From Catonia carolina (lineage: Eukaryota; Arthropoda; Insecta; Hemiptera; Achilidae): a stretch of DNA of 64,000 bases. Below, piece by piece: positions 7,320 through 19,172 of this stretch (within the stretch, counting starts at the first letter, position 1; every line of letters starts with the position of its first letter). A model generated the notes under the pieces. That model saw nothing but the letters and a program-made list of their open reading frames with translations, searched no databases and was not told where the DNA came from. A program made the translations under genes and the position numbers. The stretch covers positions 369,699,720 to 369,763,719 of the forward strand of contig JAQMRL010000001.1 of NCBI GenBank assembly GCA_035578175.1, in the 5' to 3' direction.

Positions 7320-7754
7320 TTATAAATATTTCTTAATACTACCATAGATATATGAGATCAAAAAAAATATAATGATAAAAAACAACGCTTCGTAATCGTT
7401 TAAAAGAAATACATTATAATACAAACTCCAGAAAAAAATTAAAAACAATGAATAACAAACAACAATAGTTTTGTTAAATGTTAACCGACAAAAAAACGTT
7501 TGACTATTTGTATTAATTTCTTCTTCTTCTTCTTCTTCTTCTCGTTCATAGTATTGTAGACGTGAAGAATCTAATGTATATAGTAATTCATTTTGACATT
7601 CTGGACAATCTTTTCTCTTTGGATTCGGCCCGTCCCAATCGTCATATTTACCGGGGTAGTTGCGCCATTTGAAATGCTTATCGCATCTAAACTCCTGCAA
7701 AATGTCTTCATCTACTTTCAGGTAATCAGGTAGATTTGGCCATATCGAACGCAT
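7320..7754 (-). CDS. Putative membrane protein with acidic run (144 aa)
   Basis: The N-terminal 60 residues are soluble and Trp/Pro/Asp-rich (RSIWPNLPDYLKVDEDILQ) and contain FRCDKHFKW and a CPEC pair, a possible metal site. An eight-residue Glu run encoded by GAA repeats follows at about residues 71-79. Two hydrophobic segments (about 95-113 and 121-137) give a membrane hairpin. The acidic microsatellite-encoded run is the same style as in the 2516-3334 product, one reason to suspect it belongs to the same viral segment. No family is recognised. Confidence 0.4.
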   Translation of the reverse strand: MRSIWPNLPDYLKVDEDILQEFRCDKHFKWRNYPGKYDDWDGPNPKRKDCPECQNELLYTLDSSRLQYYEREEEEEEEEINTNSQTFFCRLTFNKTIVVCYSLFLIFFWSLYYNVFLLNDYEALFFIIIFFLISYIYGSIKKYL

Positions 7755-8820
7755 GTCGTTGCCGAACAGTTTGATATTTATACATTTGATATTTATTACA
7801 TAATTATACTAATATCTGCATTAATTTTATACCGTGTAAGGTAAATGAATACTGTTCACCTGTAGGTTTAATAATAATTAACGTGTTTAAATAAATATTA
7901 ATTACAAATTTTAAAAAATATTTAATTATTTAATGTAAAGTTACTATAAATCATATTGTAATTTACCGTTAATTTTATATCATAAAATTTTATGGTAATT
8001 ATATATACAATTTATACTCTGTGGTTTTTATTGCAATTTAACAATTTTTTAAAAATTTTTGTTCTGTAGGAATAAATAATTTTAATTTATGTTGTAAAAA
8101 ATTCCAATATTGACATTATATAACGTTTTCAGACAAAATTTTACGAAAAGCTCTTTGGATGTCTTTGTATACACCATAAACAGATTTTTTAACGACATAA
8201 AACGAAACATAGTAAGACAAGATTTTATCGATATAACAGAACAAATGAATACAGACTAAACGGACAACCGATTCTTTTCGCGATTACTTACTGGACAACA
8301 GAAACTATAACTTTACCAGACATAGCAGGTACAGGACTTAGCAAGTACCAGAATTGAGCACGGTTAGGCCTAACTTCATTTTTACAAAAATGTGTAGTCT
8401 ATACATATTATATTTTTATTTCAATTTTGAATCATTCCCAAAGTAATTTTGTTTAAAAGGTATAAAAATCGTTATCTGTAAAATTTGTTTTTATAGTGCC
8501 CACCATTCCGTTGTGTTTGAAGAATTCTATTTTAAAAACGACCAAACGGAAAACTTTTTAACGCCACAGCAAATTAAAGCCTGTTTTTTTCCTGCGTTAA
8601 CTCGTTTGACTTAATTTTTTTTTTAGTGTGTCGGAAATACAGCAATTAACGCATATGAAGTACCCAGTACTTAGCCGGTTTTCTGTTAGTGTACTTTTTA
8701 AATGTCTATTACTTTATCCAGGCTTACATAAAATATCAGGATGTAAGTATGTTAAATATCACAGATTTTTCTGCAATATGAATATTTAAAAAGTAAAATC
8801 TATTGTCCGTTTTAGTATGG
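7755..8820. other. AT-rich noncoding DNA, probable edge of the viral block
   Basis: No gene is seen. Compact gene packing ends here and transposon-derived host DNA begins at about 8.8 kb, so a virus/host junction, if there is one, should lie between about 4.8 and 8.8 kb. Confidence 0.4.
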
Positions 8821-8867
8821 CAGCCATTTAAAAATAGTATTATTTTGACTCCACGTGAACAAAAAGT

Positions 8868-9480
8868 GTTTCTGTAGAAGAAGTGCAGAATTTTTATGAC
8901 CAAAAAGGAAAGGAAAAAGAGCAAAAAGAAAAGAAAGAAAAGGCGATATTAAAAGATGAAAAGAAACAAAATATTAAAGACAACTCCCGGTTTCGAAGAT
9001 CTGGACCGAAAATGCGTGGAGGGCTGAGAAGATGTGTACCGAAAACATATGTTCATGACAAACAGAGTCAATTATGAAGAACCTGATAATCCTGCACAAG
9101 TAGCAGCATTTGAACCACATGCAGTTCCAGGCACAAGTGCCAGTGTTCAAGATTTAGTAAATAATGGCTTAAAAGAACCCAGTGACTTTGTTTCAGACAT
9201 CACTATTGATGATTTTGTGATTGTTTCATATGATGACAAATTATTTCCAGGAAAGGTTACTGAAGTGAATTTTTGTTCAGATGAAAATAACTATAAAGTA
9301 AGCTGCATGGCCAGAAAAGGGAAAAGTTGGGTGTGGCCAGAAAAAGTTGATGAAGAATATTACGAACGAGGGGACATAATTAAAAAGATTTCAGAAGAAA
9401 GTATTAAAGTTATAAATAAAAGAGGAATGTTTATTGTAAAAGAAAGACTTCTATACAATGAGGATGAGTTTGAATCTTAA
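8868..9480 (+). pseudogene. C-terminal fragment of a transposase-type protein
   Basis: A Lys/Glu-rich stretch (8883-9000 frame; EKEQKEKKEKAILKDEKK) is followed, in another frame, by a 144-residue stretch from 9049. Residues about 55-140 of the second part form a compact SH3/Tudor-like module (DDFVIVSYDDKLFPGKVTEV, then WPEKVDEEYYERGDIIKKI and RGMFIVKERL). Such a lysine-rich tail followed by this module is common at the C-terminus of DDE-transposase-derived (jerky/tigger-like) insect proteins; this is pattern recognition. A frameshift near 9000-9045 and the lack of any catalytic domain make it a fragment. Confidence 0.45.
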
Positions 9481-10175
9481 TAGTAAATATTTTTTATTGT
9501 CATACGTGTTTTTTCCCAGTAACATATAATTTACTTCAAACCAACAAGTTGCATTTAAAATTTTCAATTAAATATTTTCACTTAAATTCTTAATGAATTG
9601 TTTTATTTTCCTTCCTATATTGTTTATAAACCTTTAAGGCAAGTTTTTAAATACAGAATTCATATAAATATTACACTTTAATTGTAAATAAATTGATAAT
9701 TGTTGAATATTTCGTTTCTATGACGATTCTAGGTGAAACTTTCAGTGTGCATTAAAAATCTAAAAATTTATATTTTATGATTAGGGGCTGTTCTTAGAGT
9801 TTTTTACTTAATTCCAGATTGCAAAAATGTGGTCCAAAGTTCCCCCAGTGCTCTTATTCAATGATATAATGCTTTTAAATAAGTCCTTACTACACTGGTA
9901 TAAAGTTACCCCAGAACTAGGTGTAACTTTGTACCACCATTTAAAATTAATTTTGTTACATTTCCATTAACAATAAACTTATTTTATGTTATTAAAACCA
10001 TTGCTAATACCAATGTACACAATTTAAAAAATAAGTGGGAAATGTAAGATTGAAAAGTTAAATTTTGTTACAAAAAAAATTAAAATGTCGGTACAAAGTT
10101 ACCCCAGCTGACGGTATTAATGTTTTTTACCAGTTACAACTACTCATGGCTTAGTTTCTGCTAACAAGTACTAGT
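9481..10175. other. Noncoding; AAAGTTACCCCAG repeated three times
   Basis: No gene is seen. The motif AAAGTT(A/C)CCCCAG occurs near 9836, 9903 and 10095 with irregular spacing, the debris of an old repeat. Confidence 0.45.
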
Positions 10176-10177
10176 AG

Positions 10178-10440
10178 TTGTTTATTCTCACCAATTTAAG
10201 TAAATACTACTACTCTAACGTAGTTGCTACTTTTGTACTTAGTTGGAACTACTTAGTGCCAACTACTTTTATGCACTTCACCCAGTATCATAATAATATA
10301 AAACAATTTATTATAATAATATTGCAAAAAACCCATTACGTAACGTATTTACTTCGTGCTGGCACACAGACCAAATAACTGGTAGGAATAGTAAAGTCGT
10401 ACAAAATGGTAGTGGTAGTAATAATTCGTTTCAAGGTTAA
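10178..10440 (+). repeat. Interspersed repeat shared with 22440-22620
   Basis: The segment contains GGTAGGAATAGTAAAGT and GGTAGTGGTAGTAATAAT blocks that recur at about 22575-22615. In both places the order is this block, then a family B piece, then the TCTGACT minisatellite. Confidence 0.55.
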
Positions 10441-10574
10441 GTTATAAAACAACCAGAGATAGAATGATATAATTTTAACCCAACCATGTTATTCTCTTCT
10501 CCAAACAAATCGGTATAAAATTTTCTGTTTTCCTGTATAAAGTAAGGCAGCAATGATTTGACATCGGCCACTTT

Positions 10575-10640
10575 TGGTAAAAACTCAATTTCGAAAAATC
10601 GTCATGAAAGTAATACTTCTTTTCCCTACATATTTATAAT
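10575..10640 (+). repeat. Family A tail fragment
   Basis: Motifs TTTCGAAAAATCG and CTACATATT match the 3' tail of family A copies near 47270, 60240 and 62230. Confidence 0.5.
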
Positions 10641-10642
10641 AA

Positions 10643-10880
10643 TGTTGTTTAGGTCATCAACTGAAAGGCTGGTTTGAACCTGTAGAGGTTTTACTAAGTA
10701 ATACGAGGAGTGAGGTGGTTTACCATTGCCACAACTCACTGAGTGAAAAATATGCTTATCAGCATGCCAGGCCCTCAAAAAAGCACCTATTTTCCACTCT
10801 GCAAACGACACCTTCATTTCATTCACTACAGGGTCTGGCTGTATAGTGAAATTTATTACTCTCAAAGGAGATAACTCTGA
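10643..10880 (+). repeat. Interspersed repeat family B, copy 1
   Basis: It runs from TTTAGGTCATCAACTGAAAGG through AGCATGCCAGGCCCTC to CACTACAGGGTCTGGCTGTA. The order matches copies at 25222, 33326, 35956 and 41612. The 3' half of the full repeat is missing. Confidence 0.8.
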
Positions 10881-10999
10881 TTAAAAAAAGTCTGATTAAA
10901 AAAATCTGACTCACTGACTAAAAAAAATCTGACTACCTGACCTTACAATCTGACTATCTGACTACCAAAAAATCTGACTGTCTAACCATAAAAAAAATC
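10881..10999 (+). repeat. TCTGACT minisatellite
   Basis: Degenerate units of the form A(n)TCTGACTACCTGACC follow one another. The same units fill 23150-23610. Confidence 0.75.
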
Positions 11000-11475
11000 T
11001 GACTGGTTAACCGGAAGTAGTTCATTCGTGTAACTTTTCACTTTTTTACGATTTTTTCAAAAACGGCTCTTAGATTTTTTAGAAATCGTCTCATTTACTA
11101 CATTTTGTATGTTCTACATAGGGTAGGCGCCATGCCTGCTGTATTTCTTTAGGAACTGTTCTCTCGTAAAAAAAATGTTTTTTGAAGATTGCAGCCTTAA
11201 TATGCATTTCAGCGCAAAAGTGTATGTAATAAAAGTTGTAGAGAATTTAAAATCCTACAACTCTTTTTTCAAACATTTTTTTGTATAACGCTTAGTTTAG
11301 CGTTAATTAGTGATTTTCTGTTTTTTCCTCATGAAAATCAGTAAAACAATAGATTCTTTAAGATTTCAGCCTTAGTATGCATTTTACGACAAAAGTGTAT
11401 AGGCCTAATCAAATTTATAGGAAATTAAAAGATCTACAACTTTTATTCAGAGAATGTTTCTCTACAGACACTAGT
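11000..11475 (-). repeat. Interspersed repeat family A, copy 1 (inverted)
   Basis: It contains the complement of the A-family core: ACTTTTTTACGATTTTTTC, GGGTAGGCGCCATG and two GTTGTAG/CTACAAC stem pairs. It is the only copy in this orientation. Confidence 0.75.
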
Positions 11476-12052
11476 TAGCTATAATAATTCTTACCTTAAA
11501 AGACAGTTGTTCCAGGGAATCCTTGATCTCACACGGATCGATACTAGGATGCAAATGACGTATCACGACTCTGTATGCTTTTTCGTGGGGTAGCTGATAT
11601 GAATGAAAATTGCGTCCCAATTCTCTTATTCGGTGTACAAGAGTACGGTAAGTTTCGGATGTTTTTGGGTAAATGGTTACCCCGTCGTTGTTGGTCGCTT
11701 GAAATTCAAAGTCACCAGTTACTGTACTCTTCAACTGAGACATTAAGTTTTTGTAGTCGCGCAGTTCTACGTTTTTTAAATAAATTGGTGGAGGCTTGCA
11801 AGAGTCTTCTTGTAACGATTCTAAAGGTCCGTATTTATTTGTTGTTGGGACTCGAAACTTAGAAGGAGGCAATTCCGAGTCAGCGGAACTCTTTTCCGTA
11901 TCCGGAAAAAACGGACGTTTTTTACTAGACATGACCTTAGTCCATGCCATTTTTTGCGTACCAGTTGTCTCAGGTGCGACATCTAGGTGAGCGTTGATCA
12001 CCTTCAAGTTCTCTTCGTGATTAAAGAGATTGTCCATAACTCCCTGCTCCAT
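11471..12052 (-). pseudogene. Jockey-type LINE ORF1 fragment
   Basis: The frame (193 residues from ATG 12052) carries a PPPIYLKNV segment, a helical NLMSQLKSTV and YRTLVHRIRELGRNFHSYQ, then LPHEKAYRVVIRHLHPSID and EIKDSLEQLSFKVR. This order is the gag-like domain of Jockey-clade ORF1 (the PRE_C2HC region that precedes CCHC knuckles). The frame stops at the border with family A at about 11475, before the zinc knuckles, so it is truncated. No RT follows. The residue upstream of ATG reads TTG only. Confidence 0.7.
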
Positions 12053-12059
12053 AGTCAAT

Positions 12060-13205
12060 GGAAACAGGGAGGATTATTACACATATAACAATAGTTTATG
12101 AAAAATACTTACAAAAAATCAATGTAAACAGAAACACAAACATAACCTCATACATATGCACAATTTCCGTGTCTGATATTCTATCTTCACCGTATTTTAA
12201 AATAAACTTCTCTTTCCCAATAAGAATAAAGTCTTTTTTTTCTTGTGAAATTAATTAATTAATTAATTTTCGATGGTTTCTCACAGAAAATCAGAAAATA
12301 AATTTATGAATGTTATTCACTATGTCGACACCAGCTGATCAGCTGATGAAATTTCCGTAAAGTTTTAAAAACAAAAAAATTAGAATTTATTGTTTATCAC
12401 TAAAAATTAGATGCGTTTATGCAAACCATATCGTTTAGAGAATAATGTAAGGTTTCAACCTACTTTTAATTATTTTTTTGTGGAGATAAAAACTACAAAA
12501 ATCGCGACTAATTATACATCATTGGATGCAGAAAACTCTGTGCAAAAAACCGGTTATGTGAAAATTTTCAATTCTCCATTCCGGGTACTCTTAAAAATCT
12601 TTCCCGCTTTATTTATCGATAAGGGAATAACGGAAGTATCTGATATCACTTAACACATTGTTCTACCAATCCAATTTTACCAACTATTGAATTTAAACAA
12701 TAATATAAATAGATTTATAAAATAAATGAATAACATATAAAATAACAATAATGAGAATTGTTATTTATTTATATACATAATTTAAATGCAATTGTAATTT
12801 TAATTGGATCTATGTATCAACAAAAAATGGTTTTCCTTTTCGTAAAGTTTTCGTTTAATATACACACAAATACATATACGTATGTGTATATTAAATTTCC
12901 CTACCAGTTATTCAACTTATATAATTTTTGGGGAGCCAACGTCCCAAATATTTTTTATCTTAAGAAACATCGGAGTGTAAATCTAAATAATTTCTTTTAT
13001 CGGTAGCTAATATTATAATGCACAGACTCGTAGTAGGCCATCAAAAGCTCCACGGATGACCAGTTGTAGTATTCCAAAAACATAAAAACAAAATTCAATT
13101 TTAGTTGTATTTGTTTTTTTTTTGTAATTTCAAGTCATATCAATGAATAAGTCATTAGCGGCAACTTTAGGTTTTTAATGATGTATTTGAACATGTAATT
13201 ATTTT
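12060..13205. other. Noncoding host DNA
   Basis: No convincing gene is present. There are a short (TTAA)n tract near 12250 and a CAGCTGATCAGCTG palindrome near 12332. Frames here are short and lack coding texture. Confidence 0.45.
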
Positions 13206-13214
13206 CCAAACTCT

Positions 13215-13292
13215 AGCCAGAAATCCAACCCAGAACCTGCAGTTTTTTTAGCGTAGCGTGCTAATCACTATACTACAGAGGCGGTCAAGTTT
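13215..13292 (-). repeat. tRNA-derived SINE head
   Basis: On the minus strand a polymerase III A box (TAGTATAGTGATTAGCAC) is followed about 30 bases later by a degenerate B box (GGTTCTGGGTTGG). The layout is that of a tRNA-like SINE head. It is not a working tRNA because the arms do not pair fully. Confidence 0.55.
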
Positions 13293-14222
13293 GTTTTAAA
13301 ATGAATTTTCAAAATATCACTCTTGTTCCAAAGAATAAACAGATTTAAACTGATTTTCTTTCTTTATCCGAAAATAAACTGTACCGATCCTATTTCATTA
13401 CGTGACCATATAACACAAGATCTATGAAACTGGTTACCACGAAAACGTTTGAAATTTATTGGTCTTCTTTCCTGTAGAATGTCACACCACTCCAAGAATT
13501 TTTTAATTTTAATTTTTTTTTTCAATTTGAACCTTCAAATTTGTAAAAAACCTGTAAAAATGTTTAAAAGTTGTTACTTTGTACGCTTGAACAAAATTTA
13601 AATGTCCGTGACTTTTTTCTTCTTCACTTCATGGGTAAGGTAGCCTGCTCTAGTAGACATCCCCTCCTCAAACGTCCAACACTTCTCCTACCCGTGGATT
13701 TTTACTCTTTGGTTAACCGGGAAGAGAGGTTCTCCTCTGTTCGTAGCAAATGGCTGCACCTGTTCCTCCTATGAATTTTCATTCGCTCATCTAAACTGAT
13801 AATGCTATAGAAAAAGAAACTCAGTGCTGTAGATTATATTGCTGTAGTATGGGACCAGCTCCCTAAATTTGGGGTCAGCATGGAACCGAAAATTTTTTTT
13901 AACTGTAAATGTTGAAATGCTTTAAAACAAAAAAGTTAGGGAATTATCTTTTTCAGCCGTTCCCTTCTTACTATATGTAGTTTTATCAGCACAACAATAA
14001 TTGTTACCACCTGTGGTCTAGGTAGGATCAACCGGTAACATCTTGCTCGGTACAAAACACCAGCCAGTTCCCCCACCACCGGTCTACAGTACGCCGTCCA
14101 CTCCATCTATGTATCTATCGATAAATGTAACTCGATTATCCACACCAACACAGCCATCGCAGTTATATTCGTATCTATATATAAACCTTTTTTCTTGTTT
14201 ATCAATACAAAAAATTAATAAA
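13293..14222. other. Noncoding host DNA
   Basis: No gene recognised. A moderately GC-rich patch at 13620-13770 may be an old repeat, but I cannot assign it. Confidence 0.4.
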
Positions 14223-15085
14223 TAAAAATCTGGTGTGAAACACTCACACGACTTTCTCTTGTCAATGTAAATAGTTAACAATAATCACAACATTAGTAAT
14301 TACAAATAAACAAAAAACTAACCTCAATAAACATAATCTTATTTAATCATGAGTGAAAGACGCAAAATGAAAATCGACCTCAGTTTGGCTTTAAAATACG
14401 GAAAATCACTCTTTTACTCTAAACTAGGCTCTTTAGAAAAAAATAATCTAAATAAAAGTTGTAGATATTGTAGTTTCCTATAAATTTTATTACCGCCACT
14501 TTTGTCGTAAAATGCATTAATAAGGCCAAAATCTTAAAACAATTGATTTTTTACACGTTTTCGTGAGAAGAAGACAGAAAATCACTGATTACCGCTAAAC
14601 TAAGCGTTATACCAAAAAATGTTTTAAATAAAACTTGTAGGATTTTTAATTTTCTACAACTTTTATTATATACATTTTTGCGCTGAATTGCTCATTAAAG
14701 CCGTATTCTTAAAAAAACTACGTTTTTACGTAAAAACAGACTCTCCAAGAATTTCAGCAGACATTGCACCTATCCTTTCTTGTAGAGCATAAAACATTTA
14801 GTAAACCAGGCGATTTTTAAAAAAATCGTAGGAGCAGTTTTTGAGAAAATCGCAAAAAAGTGAAAAATGACACGAATAAACAAATACTTCCGGTTGATCG
14901 ATTTAGATTAAAATGTTCGTGTCGGGTCCGGTAATTTAAGTTTCGTAATTTGTAACTTAAGTTTCAAGTTTGAAGTTTGTGCGATATTCCGTTCTTGAGA
15001 TATTCTATTCACACACAAACACACACCGACCAATCGCTAAAAATATGTTTTTGGGGTCAGGGGTCTGAAAACGTGTAGATTCAAT
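14223..15085 (+). repeat. Interspersed repeat family A, copy 2 (near full)
   Basis: It begins with GTGTGAAACACTCACAC, itself an imperfect palindrome, followed by ACTTTCTCTTG. It contains two TTGTAG...CTACAA stem pairs, TTTCACTTTTTTGCG-type core in complement, CGTGTCGGGTCCGG, a short (CA)n block at about 15009 and a GAAAACGTG tail. Confidence 0.8.
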
Positions 15086-15612
15086 GTGTATAAATGTAAT
15101 TTACAAATACTATTAATCTTCTAGCAAATAGTTTCATATCCACTATAGTTTTATATTGAAGGAAAAATATTACCTAATTTCTGTACCAATTTGAGCTTCT
15201 AAGTCGAAGTTTCTTGGTTTAATTCCTGGCTAGAATCTGTAAATATCTATCTGTAGATATTCCCAATATCCTTTCTGGCTTGTTTAAATCATTTATCCGA
15301 CACATTTGTTCTATTGTTTAGCGTCTTAAAAATTTGTTTTTTCTACCGGTTGTCGTCCATTCTACACAGGTGTTCGTAAACGTTAATTTTATTTTGATAA
15401 TCGTTTCCAGATGTAATCATTAATTTTGCTTGTACAGTTTTGTTCTCGACGGCGTAACCTATATAGTTCAAGCTAAAATATTTTTTAAATATTTTTTGTA
15501 TAGTTAAGAAATTAGGTAAACTCGTTGTCTGGTTAAATTTATTTTATTTATTTTCTTTTATTACTACTCCAAAAGAGAAAAACCCGTGCTTGGAGGACGA
15601 TTACGCTAATTA
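15086..15612. other. Noncoding host DNA
   Basis: Nothing recognised between two family A copies. Confidence 0.45.
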
Positions 15613-16263
15613 CAAAAAATCTGGTGTGAAACACTCACACAATTTTCTCTTGCCAATGCAAATAATTAACAATAAACCTAACATTAGTAATAAAATATTA
15701 GAAATAAACAAAAAACTAACCTCAAAAAACTTTAGTGAAATACGCAAAATTAAAATCGATCTTAGTTTGGCTTAAAATTACGGAAAATCGCTCCTACACG
15801 CTAAACTAGGCACTGACAAAAAAAGCTTTAAAAAAAAGTTGTAGGTCTTTTAATTTTCTACAAATTTTATTATACACACTTTTGTCGTAAAATGCATTCT
15901 AAGGCCGAAATCTTAATAAAATCGATTTTTCACACATTTTCGTGAGAAAAAACAGAAAATTGCTAATTACCGCTAAACTAAGGGCTATACAAAAAATTGT
16001 TTGAAATAAAAGTTGTAGAATTTTACATTCTCTACAACTTTTAATATATAAAGTTTTGCGCTAAAATGCATATTAAAGCCGCAATCTTAAAACGAAATGT
16101 TTTTACGTGAAAACAGCCTCACCCAGAATTTCAGCAAACATGGCGCCTACCCTATCTTTTAGAGAATAAAAAATTGAGTAAATGAGGTGATTTTAAAAAC
16201 AATCGTAGGACCAGGTTTTGAGAAAATCGCAAAAAAGTGAAAAATTACACGAATAAACTACTA
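15613..16263 (+). repeat. Interspersed repeat family A, copy 3
   Basis: Same head (TCTGGTGTGAAACACTCAC) and core as copy 2. It stops at the ACACGAATAAACTA motif, so the tail with the (CA)n block is missing. Confidence 0.8.
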
Positions 16264-17215
16264 ATGTGTTAATATTGCTTATAAATAAGTGGTATTATTA
16301 ACAAAATATTATTCAACGATTTACGCAATTAATCTTGTTTACGTTATTTGGTAAGTTTTAACGGCGGTCGAGATACAAATAATTAAGAAAAAGAGAATAC
16401 ATTTGCCCTCTAATTCCAGTTAAACAAAAGTAACATACTATTTATTACCGACCATAATGAATTTTATTTCTCCATGCAAGAACAGGCGAACATCTTTAGT
16501 TGTGTACACATTACGTCACGTCGTAAGCGTGGGTGGCATTTATTATGTTAAGTGTTTCAGGGTCATTACCTATCGTTTTCTTTCGCCTATCAACCTCCAC
16601 CATATTCATAATCAACCGGCGTTTTATTATGATTCATTTTATTTCAGACAGAGCAAAATATTTTTTGATAGTAGGCGGCGCCTTTTGCACCAGCGTCTTA
16701 GGACATCGATTCTTTTGCCTCTTACTGATCAAAGCTCAATTTATTCACTATGTATAGTTTAAAAATGAATATATTTAAAAGACTAAACAATTTACTTTTG
16801 GTTTCTTACTGGGTAGAATGGTGTGCCCTGTAATTGAGATAATTATGTTATAATATTATATTATTCAAAATATACTGGTTAAAAAATTCTAAAATGAGAT
16901 CACACGCCGTCTCTGATGGGAAATAATTTGTAAAAATGTGGCCGCTTTACGGTACAGGATCAGGGCCGCCGAGAGGGGGGCAAATGGGGCAGATTACCCC
17001 GGGCCACAGAAGAAAAGGGGCCACATCCTAAGATGTTTTTTTTAAATCAATAAAAAATATTTAATAATTATTAACATCTTCACGATAAAAAAAAGTTTAG
17101 CGCGCGTGCTTTAACTGTGGAGCAGTAAGCGTTATCGTGATTCCGTGGGTTATTGTGATCAATATTACTCTCCATTATTGATAGAGCAATATCTGGATAT
17201 CTTAAGATATGCCTT
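16264..17215. other. Noncoding host DNA
   Basis: Overlapping frames at 16457-16762 look non-coding. At about 16971 a GGGCCGCCGAGAGGGGGGC block of the type found at ends of insect DNA transposons is present, without a partner. Confidence 0.4.
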
Positions 17216-17219
17216 ACTA

Positions 17220-17425
17220 GCCTATTCCTTTTTCTGGTAAGATCTTTCCATATACATTTTTATATTCACTCGCCTAAGAACCTCTAAATTACTTATTTTG
17301 TCCACCCACCTAATCTTTAACATTTTCCTATAACACCACATTTCAAAAAAAAGCTTCTATCCTCTTCTTTTCTACAACCCCTATCACCCACGTTTCACTT
17401 CCGTATAGTGTTACACTCCAATGTT
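17220..17425 (-). pseudogene. LINE RT C-terminal remnant
   Basis: The minus strand reads VTLYGSETWVIG, then KKRIEAFF, MWCYRKMLKIRWVDKIS and LEVLRRVN. This is the conserved tail after the RT palm of insect non-LTR retrotransposons. A stop interrupts it and nothing else of the element is visible. Confidence 0.65.
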
Positions 17426-17478
17426 TTAAGAAATTTTTCTAATCTGTAAGAAAATGAATATTCTTGTAGAACATTCAA

Positions 17479-17536
17479 TAAGAAACAAATAATTGAAACT
17501 AAATTATGAACCAATGTTTCTTGTGTTATATATGAA
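17479..17536 (+). repeat. Direct repeat flanking the TTAA transposon, left copy
   Basis: AATAATTGAAACTAAATTATG and TTTCTTGTGTTATATAT recur at about 21875-21930. The pair brackets the TTAA element and a family A fragment. Confidence 0.7.
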
Positions 17537-17645
17537 TCGGTTATTTAAGAAACAACCTATGTCCACTTTCTGTATTTTACGGTAAACGACAAAAAACTAT
17601 CTCAAGCCTTAAAAATTAATTTTTTTTTCTGAAATTTTTTAGACA

Positions 17646-18153
17646 TATCGCACCCTTAATGCAAGACTATCACAAGTCAAAAAACCTATATTTTGAGAAA
17701 ACAGCAATCAAAGTTTTATCCAAAACTTTAAATGATTCTAACTTCTCCCTCAAATAAGTTACAGATATGAAATTTGGGGACATTATTTCTTATACCCTAA
17801 GAATATAAGTGAACTAGTCAATTTTGCTTTTTTTACAGAAATTGTCATTAAAATTGCATATGTGTTAGTCTTGCATTGAAACAAAACAGTGAATTAACAC
17901 ATCGAACCCCTAATGCAAGACTATCCTAAGTCAAAAAACCTATATTTTTAGAAAACGACAATCAAATTTTTATCTCAAATTTTAATTGATTCTAACTTTT
18001 CGCTCAAATAAGTTACAGATATGAAATTTGGGGATATTATTTATTTTACCGTAAGAATGTAAGTTAATTGGTCAAGTTTCCTTTTTAAACAAAAATTGAC
18101 ATTAAAATTGCATATGCGATTGTCTCGCATTGAAACAAAACAGTGAATCAATA
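17646..18153 (+). repeat. Two tandem units of about 254 bases
   Basis: TAATGCAAGACTATC starts at 17657 and again at 17911. Unit similarity continues through AAGTTACAGATATGAAATTT and CATTGAAACAAAACAGTGAA. The units are diverged by point changes only. Confidence 0.85.
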
Positions 18154-18529
18154 CATTTCATACATCATAAATAGGATTGTAAAATGAAAATACAGTATTG
18201 GAATTTCTTCTCTCTTACTGCTCCTATTGACTGAGAATCTTATACCTTATTTTAAAGTTTACTTCGCCTTTTACGCTCAAAAAATGAAGAAAGAATTCAA
18301 ATTAAAAAGTGAAAAGTTTGACCTGTTCTATTTTTTCGTGTTTACAAATTAGCTTATCGTATTTGGTTGTACAGAACTACTGCACGTATAAATATTTTAT
18401 TACCTTTAGACTTCATATTTCGTACAGAAATTAAAACAAGATTTAAATTACATTTTGTTTCATACCCTACGGTAACGTTCCACTAGAAAATACTTTTTTA
18501 CTAGGTACAGGCTATCTGGAAGTATTAGT

Positions 18530-19172
18530 TTCAATTTGTATAGGAGTCCATCATGCCAGACCCGATCAAAGGCTTGAGCTACATAAAGAAACACGGCTGA
18601 ACAGTATTGAGTGTTCAAGAGCTGAAGAGATTATATCAATAATGCGGTGACATCGCTGAAGTGTGGAATGAGATAAATGAAATCCGAACTGATGATCAGG
18701 ATAGGCGTGGTAGAAGGACTTTCTCAAGTAGTTTAGAGAGAATAGAGAGTACGCTAATTGGTCTGTAAGCAGTTAGTTGGTGAGGTAGCTTGTCTGGTTT
18801 TAAGGAATGAATTATGATAAGAATACTTCCACTGAATAGGGAAGTGAGCGACTCGGAGTATGGAATTATGGATGTGAGTTAAGAGTACAATGGATTTTTC
18901 CTAGAAAGATGGCAAAAAAGTATTGAAGTAATAAGATCATATCCCGGGGCTTAACTTAATGGCAGATCGTGAATTGCTTGGAAGAGTTCCCCGGGGGAAA
19001 CTGGCTTTGGAGGAAGGCTAAGTTGCAGAGCACCATTAATGAAATTTTCTATGTTTGAATGATCTTCGTGTTGTAGGTTGTGTGGTTGGAATGTGTTATG
19101 CAAGTGCTGAGCAAGCATTTCTGCTTTCTCTTTATTGGTAGTCGCCCAAGAACCATCAGGAAAAAATATCAA
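18530..19172 (-). pseudogene. Jockey-type LINE RT fragment
   Basis: The minus strand reads, in order, FFPDGSWATTNKEKAEMLAQHL and NTFQPHNLQ (the segment before the RT domain), then YRPISVLSILSKLLEKVLLPRL (RT motif 0/1) and VAQAFDRVWHDGLLYK (RT motif A). This is the order of a Jockey-clade ORF2. Stops and frame changes break it, and the catalytic ADD motif is not seen. It lies within the nested TIR element. Confidence 0.75.
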
